Source of the DNA: Pseudaminobacter soli (ex Zhang et al. 2022) | GTDB lineage: Bacteria > Pseudomonadota > Alphaproteobacteria > Rhizobiales > Rhizobiaceae | Reading direction: 5' to 3' | Assembly: GCF_014595955.1 (NCBI RefSeq) | Contig: NZ_JABVCF010000013.1 | Span: 144,498 to 208,497 of the forward strand | Length of the DNA stretch: 64,000 nucleotides | Shown here: positions 59,601 to 64,000 of the stretch, in pieces | How the letters are laid out: every line of letters begins with the position of its first letter | Position numbering within the stretch: the stretch's first letter is position 1 | Notes under the pieces: generated by a model | Database searches by the model: none | Told to the model about the DNA's origin: nothing | What the model saw: only the letters and a program-made list of their open reading frames with translations | Translations under genes and position numbers: made by a program

Positions 59601-60323
59601 TCAGGCGTTCTCGCGACGCCGGCCGCGCTCGCCGCGCTCACCCGCATGGCCGTGATCGCCCTCGGTCGCCCGGCGCTCGGAAGCCATCGGGTCGTGCTCG
59701 AGGATCTCGCCCTTGAAAACCCAAACCTTCACACCGCAGATGCCGTAGGCGGTCTGTGCCTCGGCCGTACCGTAATCGACGTCGGCGCGCAGCGTGTGCA
59801 GCGGCACCCGGCCCTCGCGGTACCACTCCATGCGCGCGATCTCCGCGCCACCGAGACGGCCCGAGCAGTTGATACGGATGCCCTCGGCGCCGAGACGCAT
59901 GGCCGACTGCACGGCACGCTTCATGGCACGGCGGAACGCGATGCGGCGCTCGAGCTGCTGCGCGATCGACTGCGCGACCAGCGTGGCGTCGGTCTCCGGC
60001 TTGCGTACCTCGACGATGTTGAGGTGCGTCTCGGACTTCGTCATCTCAGTCAGCTTCTTGCGAAGCTTCTCAATGTCGGCGCCCTTCTTGCCGATGATGA
60101 GGCCCGGACGCGCAGCATGGATGGTGACGCGGCACTTCTTGTGCGGCCGCTCGATGACGATCTTGGAGACCGCCGCCTGCTTCAACTCGCCCTTCAGGTA
60201 CTCACGGATCTTGATGTCCTCGTGCAGCAGCTTGCCGTACTCACCGGTGTTCGCGTACCAGCGCGAATCCCAGGTGCGGTTGATGCCGAGGCGCAGGCCG
60301 ATCGGATTGATTTTCTGACCCAT
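59601..60323 (-). CDS. rpsC: 30S ribosomal protein S3
   Basis: A 240 aa S3: [22 protein letters not shown] domain with [20 protein letters not shown] and a basic C-terminal tail. Its ATG touches the rplV stop. Confidence 0.97.
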   Translation of the reverse strand: MGQKINPIGLRLGINRTWDSRWYANTGEYGKLLHEDIKIREYLKGELKQAAVSKIVIERPHKKCRVTIHAARPGLIIGKKGADIEKLRKKLTEMTKSETHLNIVEVRKPETDATLVAQSIAQQLERRIAFRRAMKRAVQSAMRLGAEGIRINCSGRLGGAEIARMEWYREGRVPLHTLRADVDYGTAEAQTAYGICGVKVWVFKGEILEHDPMASERRATEGDHGHAGERGERGRRRENA

Positions 60324-60709
60324 CAGGCGGCTTCCTTCTCTTCCACTTCCCGCACCACGATGGTCAGGTGCGAGAACGGCTTCTCGATGCGGCTGGCGCG
60401 GCCGCGGCCACGGGCATGGAAGCGCTTCATGACGATCGACTTGCCGACATAGGCCTCGGCGACGACCAGCGCGTCGACATCGAGGTCATGATTGTTCTCG
60501 GCATTGGCGATGGCGGACTCGAGCGTCTTCTTCACCGTGCCGGCGATGCGCTTGCGCGAGAACTCCAGGTCGGAAAGCGCGGTGTGAACCTTCTTGCCGC
60601 GGATCAGCGCGGCAACCAGGTTCAGCTTCTGCGGGCTGACACGGATCGTGCGCAGGACGGCACGCGCTTCGTTGTCAGCAAGCCTGCGCGGAGCTTTGGC
60701 CTTGCCCAT
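60323..60709 (-). CDS. rplV: 50S ribosomal protein L22
   Basis: A 128 aa L22: [19 protein letters not shown] and [20 protein letters not shown]. Start [10 protein letters not shown]; the upstream extension was rejected because it would overlap rpsS. Confidence 0.97.
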   Translation of the reverse strand: MGKAKAPRRLADNEARAVLRTIRVSPQKLNLVAALIRGKKVHTALSDLEFSRKRIAGTVKKTLESAIANAENNHDLDVDALVVAEAYVGKSIVMKRFHARGRGRASRIEKPFSHLTIVVREVEEKEAA

Positions 60710-60710
60710 C

Positions 60711-60989
60711 TTACTTCCTCTTCGCCTTCTTGTCCGCGCCGTGGCCGTAATAGGTCCGGGTGGGAGCAAACTCGCCGAACTTGTGGCCGACCATGTCTTC
60801 CGACACGCTGACCGGGATGTGCTTCTGGCCGTTGTAGACGCCGAAGGTGAGGCCGACGAACTGCGGCAGGATGGTGGAGCGGCGGCTCCACATCTTGATC
60901 ACCTCGTTGCGGCCGCTATCGCGCACCTTGTCGGCCTTCTTGAGAAGAAAGCCGTCGACGAACGGACCTTTCCAGACTGAACGGGTCAC
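60711..60989 (-). CDS. rpsS: 30S ribosomal protein S19
   Basis: A 92 aa S19: [20 protein letters not shown] and [20 protein letters not shown]. Confidence 0.97.
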   Translation of the reverse strand: MTRSVWKGPFVDGFLLKKADKVRDSGRNEVIKMWSRRSTILPQFVGLTFGVYNGQKHIPVSVSEDMVGHKFGEFAPTRTYYGHGADKKAKRK

Positions 60990-61005
60990 TTCGCGTTACC
61001 TCTTC

Positions 61006-61839
61006 TTAGCTCTTGCGCTGATGGCGCGAGCGCACGATGAACTTGTCGGTCGCCTTGTTGGACCGCGTCTTCTTGCCCTTGGTCGGCTTGCCCCACGGGG
61101 TGACCGGATGGCGTCCGCCCGAAGTGCGGCCCTCACCACCACCGTGCGGATGGTCGACCGGGTTCATGGTGACGCCGCGGTTGTGCGGGCGCTTGCCCCT
61201 CCAACGGGTGCGGCCGGCCTTGCCGTCGTTGATGTTGGCGTGGTCCGGATTAGACACCGCGCCGACAGTGGCGAAGCAGGAGCCGTGGACGATGCGCTGC
61301 TCGCCCGAATTCAGGCGCAGGATCGCCATGCCCTGGTCGCGGCCGACCAGCTGAGCGTAGGACCCGGCCGAACGCGCGACCTGCCCACCCTTGCCCGGCT
61401 TCAGCTCGACATTGTGGATGATCGTGCCGACCGGCATGGACGACAGCGGCATCGCATTGCCGGGCTTCACGTCCACAGCCTCGCCGGAGACGATCTTGTC
61501 GCCGGGAGCCAGGCGCTGCGGCGCCAGGATGTACTGCAGTTCGCCGTCTTCGTACTTCACCAGAGCGATGAAGGCCGAGCGGTTCGGATCGTACTCCAGA
61601 CGCTCCACCGTGGCGGTCATGTCGACCTTGCGGCGCTTGAAGTCGATGATGCGATAGGCGCGCTTGTGACCACCGCCGATGAACCGGGCGGTGACCCGGC
61701 CGTGGTTGTTGCGTCCGCCGGAGCCGCTAAGACCCTCGGTCAACCCCTTCACGGGCTTGCCCTTGTACAGGGCCGAGCGGTCGACGATGACCAGCTGGCG
61801 CAGGGTCGGCGTGACCGGCTTGTAGTGCTTCAATGCCAT
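61006..61839 (-). CDS. rplB: 50S ribosomal protein L2
   Basis: A 277 aa L2: [40 protein letters not shown] (peptidyl-transferase histidine loop). Confidence 0.97.
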   Translation of the reverse strand: MALKHYKPVTPTLRQLVIVDRSALYKGKPVKGLTEGLSGSGGRNNHGRVTARFIGGGHKRAYRIIDFKRRKVDMTATVERLEYDPNRSAFIALVKYEDGELQYILAPQRLAPGDKIVSGEAVDVKPGNAMPLSSMPVGTIIHNVELKPGKGGQVARSAGSYAQLVGRDQGMAILRLNSGEQRIVHGSCFATVGAVSNPDHANINDGKAGRTRWRGKRPHNRGVTMNPVDHPHGGGEGRTSGGRHPVTPWGKPTKGKKTRSNKATDKFIVRSRHQRKS

Positions 61840-61859
61840 CTTACTGTCCTCACGCCTTT

Positions 61860-62153
61860 TCAGAGACCCGTGGCGACGTCGATCGAGTGGCCGTCGGCCA
61901 GGGTGACCACGGCCTTCTTGACGTCGCTCTGCCGGCCGACAGTGCCGCGGAACCGCTTCACCTTGCCCTTGCGGACCAGAGTGTTCACGGCAGTGACCTT
62001 GACGCTGAACAGCGCCTCGATCGCTGCCTTGATCTCGGGCTTCGTCGCCTTCTTGGCGACGTTGAAGACGACCTGGTTCTGCTCCGAAGCCATGGTCGAC
62101 TTTTCGGTGATCGCCGGGCTGACGATCACGTCATAGTGGCGAAGATCCGTCAT
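61860..62153 (-). CDS. rplW: 50S ribosomal protein L23
   Basis: A 97 aa L23: [20 protein letters not shown] and [20 protein letters not shown]. Start overlaps the rplD stop by 4 nt. Confidence 0.97.
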   Translation of the reverse strand: MTDLRHYDVIVSPAITEKSTMASEQNQVVFNVAKKATKPEIKAAIEALFSVKVTAVNTLVRKGKVKRFRGTVGRQSDVKKAVVTLADGHSIDVATGL

Positions 62154-62770
62154 TTGAAGCGCTCCTCGAGGGCCTCGACGGCGGCCTTCGAAAGGACCAG
62201 CGTGCCGCGGCGCAGAATGTCGTAGACGTTGATGCCCTGGACCGGCAGGACATCGATGTTCGGAATGTTGGCGGCGGCGCGCTTGAAGTTCTGGTCAAGT
62301 TCGGCGCCGCCGATGACCAGCGCGTTCGAGAGACCGAGCTTCTCGAAATTCGCAACCAGCCCCTTGGTCTTGGCATCGGCGAGCGCCAGTTCGTCGACGA
62401 CGATCAGGCTCGAAGCCTTGGCCTTCGCCGACAGCGCATGCTTCAGCCCGAGTGCGCGGACCTTCTTCGGAAGGTCATGCTCGTGGCTGCGGACCACCGG
62501 ACCATGAGCCTTGCCGCCGCCGCGAAACTGCGGAGCACGAGCCGAATGGTGACGGGCGCGGCCCGTGCCCTTCTGCTTGTACATCTTGGCGCCGGTGCGA
62601 TTGATCTCGGCGCGGCCCTTGGCCTTGTGCGTGCCCTGCTGCTTCTTGGCAAGCTGCCAGCGAACGACGCGCTGCAGGATGTCGTCGCGAGGATCGAGCC
62701 CGAAGATTGCGTCCGAAAGCTCGACCTTGCCGGCGTCATCGCCGCCGAGCGTTGAAATCTTGATGTCCAT
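62150..62770 (-). CDS. rplD: 50S ribosomal protein L4
   Basis: A 206 aa L4: [20 protein letters not shown] and a globular C-terminal half. In enterobacteria L4 represses the S10 operon. Start shares one base with the rplC stop. Confidence 0.97.
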   Translation of the reverse strand: MDIKISTLGGDDAGKVELSDAIFGLDPRDDILQRVVRWQLAKKQQGTHKAKGRAEINRTGAKMYKQKGTGRARHHSARAPQFRGGGKAHGPVVRSHEHDLPKKVRALGLKHALSAKAKASSLIVVDELALADAKTKGLVANFEKLGLSNALVIGGAELDQNFKRAAANIPNIDVLPVQGINVYDILRRGTLVLSKAAVEALEERFK

Positions 62771-63486
62771 TATTCGGCTCCCTCGGTGGCCGGAGCTTCG
62801 TTCTTGGCAGCGGCGGCGCGCAGACCGGCGGGCTTCGGCGCGTTCTCCGGCAGCGAGGCCTTGACGGCGTCGCGGACGAGGATCCAGGCGCCCTTGGTGC
62901 CCGGGACGGCGCCGCGGATCAGGATCAGGCCGCGGTCGGCGTCGGTCGAGACGACCTCGACGTTCTGCGTGGTCACGCGGGTCGCACCCATGTGGCCGGC
63001 CATCTTCTTGCCCTTGAACACCTTGCCGGGGTCCTGGCGCTGACCGGTCGAACCGTGCGTACGGTGCGACACGGAGTTACCGTGGGTCGCGCGACCGCCA
63101 CCGAAGTTGTGGCGCTTCATGACGCCCTGGAAGCCCTTACCGGTGGTCGTGCCGGTGACATCGACCTTCTGCCCGGGGACGAAGTGGTCGACGGTGATCT
63201 CCGCGCCGACATCGAGAAGGTTCTCGTCGGAGACGCGGAATTCGGCAAGCTTCGCCTTGGGCTCGACGGAGGCGCCGGCAAAAACGCCGCGCATCGCTTT
63301 CGAGGTGTTCTTGACCTTGGCAAGGCCAACGCCGAGCTGAACGGCGGTGTAGCCATTCTTTTCCTTGGTGCGCTGAGCCACGACCTGGCAGCTCTCCATG
63401 CGGAGAACGGTGACGGGGACATGCTCGCCGGCATCATTGTAGATGCGGGTCATTCCCAACTTCTGTGCGATAACACCTGAACGCAT
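62770..63486 (-). CDS. rplC: 50S ribosomal protein L3
   Basis: A 238 aa L3: [40 protein letters not shown] and [16 protein letters not shown]; has an Ala-rich tail absent from E. coli L3. Confidence 0.97.
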   Translation of the reverse strand: MRSGVIAQKLGMTRIYNDAGEHVPVTVLRMESCQVVAQRTKEKNGYTAVQLGVGLAKVKNTSKAMRGVFAGASVEPKAKLAEFRVSDENLLDVGAEITVDHFVPGQKVDVTGTTTGKGFQGVMKRHNFGGGRATHGNSVSHRTHGSTGQRQDPGKVFKGKKMAGHMGATRVTTQNVEVVSTDADRGLILIRGAVPGTKGAWILVRDAVKASLPENAPKPAGLRAAAAKNEAPATEGAE

Positions 63487-63548
63487 CGGTTCAAATTCCT
63501 TCAGAGGAGCCTTCTCGGCTTTCGCCGATCGGGCTCATGGTTCAGCTC

Positions 63549-63857
63549 TCAGAGCTTGATTTCGACGTCGACACCTGCGGCGAGGTCGAGCTTCATCAGC
63601 GCGTCAACGGTCTGCGGCGTCGGATCAACGATATCGAGCAGCCGCTTATGCGTGCGCATCTCGAACTGCTCGCGGCTCTTCTTGTCGATGTGCGGCGAGC
63701 GGTTGACCGTGAACTTTTCGATCCTCGTCGGCAGCGGGATCGGGCCTCTCACGTTGGCGCCGGTGCGCTTGGCGGTCGACACGATTTCCCGGGTCGAAGC
63801 ATCGAGCACACGATGGTCAAACGCTTTGAGGCGGATGCGGATATTTTGGCCGTTCAT
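63549..63857 (-). CDS. rpsJ: 30S ribosomal protein S10
   Basis: A 102 aa S10: [20 protein letters not shown] and [19 protein letters not shown]. First ribosomal gene of the S10 part, 67 nt after tuf. Confidence 0.97.
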   Translation of the reverse strand: MNGQNIRIRLKAFDHRVLDASTREIVSTAKRTGANVRGPIPLPTRIEKFTVNRSPHIDKKSREQFEMRTHKRLLDIVDPTPQTVDALMKLDLAAGVDVEIKL

Positions 63858-63924
63858 GCGTCCATTCCTTGTTCTGGCGCGGCGCGGGCGTACTCCCGCC
63901 CGCGACAGATCGATTGCTTGCTTC

Positions 63925-64000
<76 letters not shown>

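Overview
The window is chromosomal DNA from an alphaproteobacterium of the Hyphomicrobiales (Rhizobiales), most likely close to Mesorhizobium or another Phyllobacteriaceae. The evidence is the high G+C content, the divK-pleD pair, RecA of 360 aa behind a rhizobial-type LexA box (GAAC-N7-GTAC), the ldtR/L,D-transpeptidase pair, the rplM-rpsI ... speB-argC neighbourhood, the S10-spc-alpha ribosomal order with adk after secY, and families common in this order (DUF983, DUF3572, DUF6163-like, DUF2066, BA14K-like). No insertion sequence, CRISPR array, prophage or complete tRNA/rRNA gene was found. Almost all the DNA is core or near-core chromosome.

Layout. 1-5.1 kb: end of topA, rnr, a DUF983 protein, a NUDIX hydrolase, an MFS transporter and rpmG with its own promoter and terminator. 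5.1-8.1 kb: a 0.7 kb intergenic stretch with a dispersed repeat, then the cell-cycle pair divK-pleD (minus) and a DUF3572 gene. 8.2-13.9 kb: a stress-gene block made of a methyltransferase/erythromycin-esterase fusion, an SDR/DUF2269 pair, an envelope-anchored disordered protein, and a DUF892 (YciE-type) ferritin-like gene with a small hydrophilic partner. Both divergent intergenic regions of this block carry back-to-back matches to the general-stress sigma (EcfG/RpoE2) promoter. 14-20.1 kb: alaS, recA (LexA box over its promoter), a secreted protein and glyA. 20.2-25.4 kb: cell-wall genes, namely a class A penicillin-binding protein with a BA14K-like tail, an L,D-transpeptidase, its probable regulator ldtR behind two identical CtrA boxes, and a small membrane protein. 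25.4-32.8 kb: CoA-ester enzymes, a FUSC protein, DUF2066, hemB, DUF423, DUF4142 (again with an EcfG-type promoter), and a thioesterase.

32.8-38.6 kb: rplM-rpsI, an acyltransferase, a glycerophosphodiesterase, speB and argC. 38.7-39.2 kb: two tiny overlapping membrane-protein genes of lower G+C and atypical codon use, followed by a tRNA-like 5' fragment and a strong terminator; this is the most foreign-looking spot. 39.2-49.1 kb: an MHS-type MFS transporter with a ~190-residue extracytoplasmic insert, an ATP12-type F1 chaperone, a DMT permease, an RluA pseudouridine synthase, a fluC-fluC-DUF190 operon, rarA, a DegP/Q protease and a DUF72 protein. 49.4-64 kb: the ribosomal super-operon on the minus strand, from the 3' end of tuf through rpsJ...rplO, secY, adk, rpsM, rpsK and rpoA to rplQ, closed by a good terminator.

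No clearly undescribed multi-gene system is visible. The best leads are the set of EcfG-type promoters around the 8-14 kb block, the twin CtrA boxes in front of ldtR, the two-gene mini-membrane cassette at 38.8-39.1 kb, and the odd domain architectures (methyltransferase-esterase fusion, penicillin-binding protein with BA14K-like tail, MFS with inserted domain).
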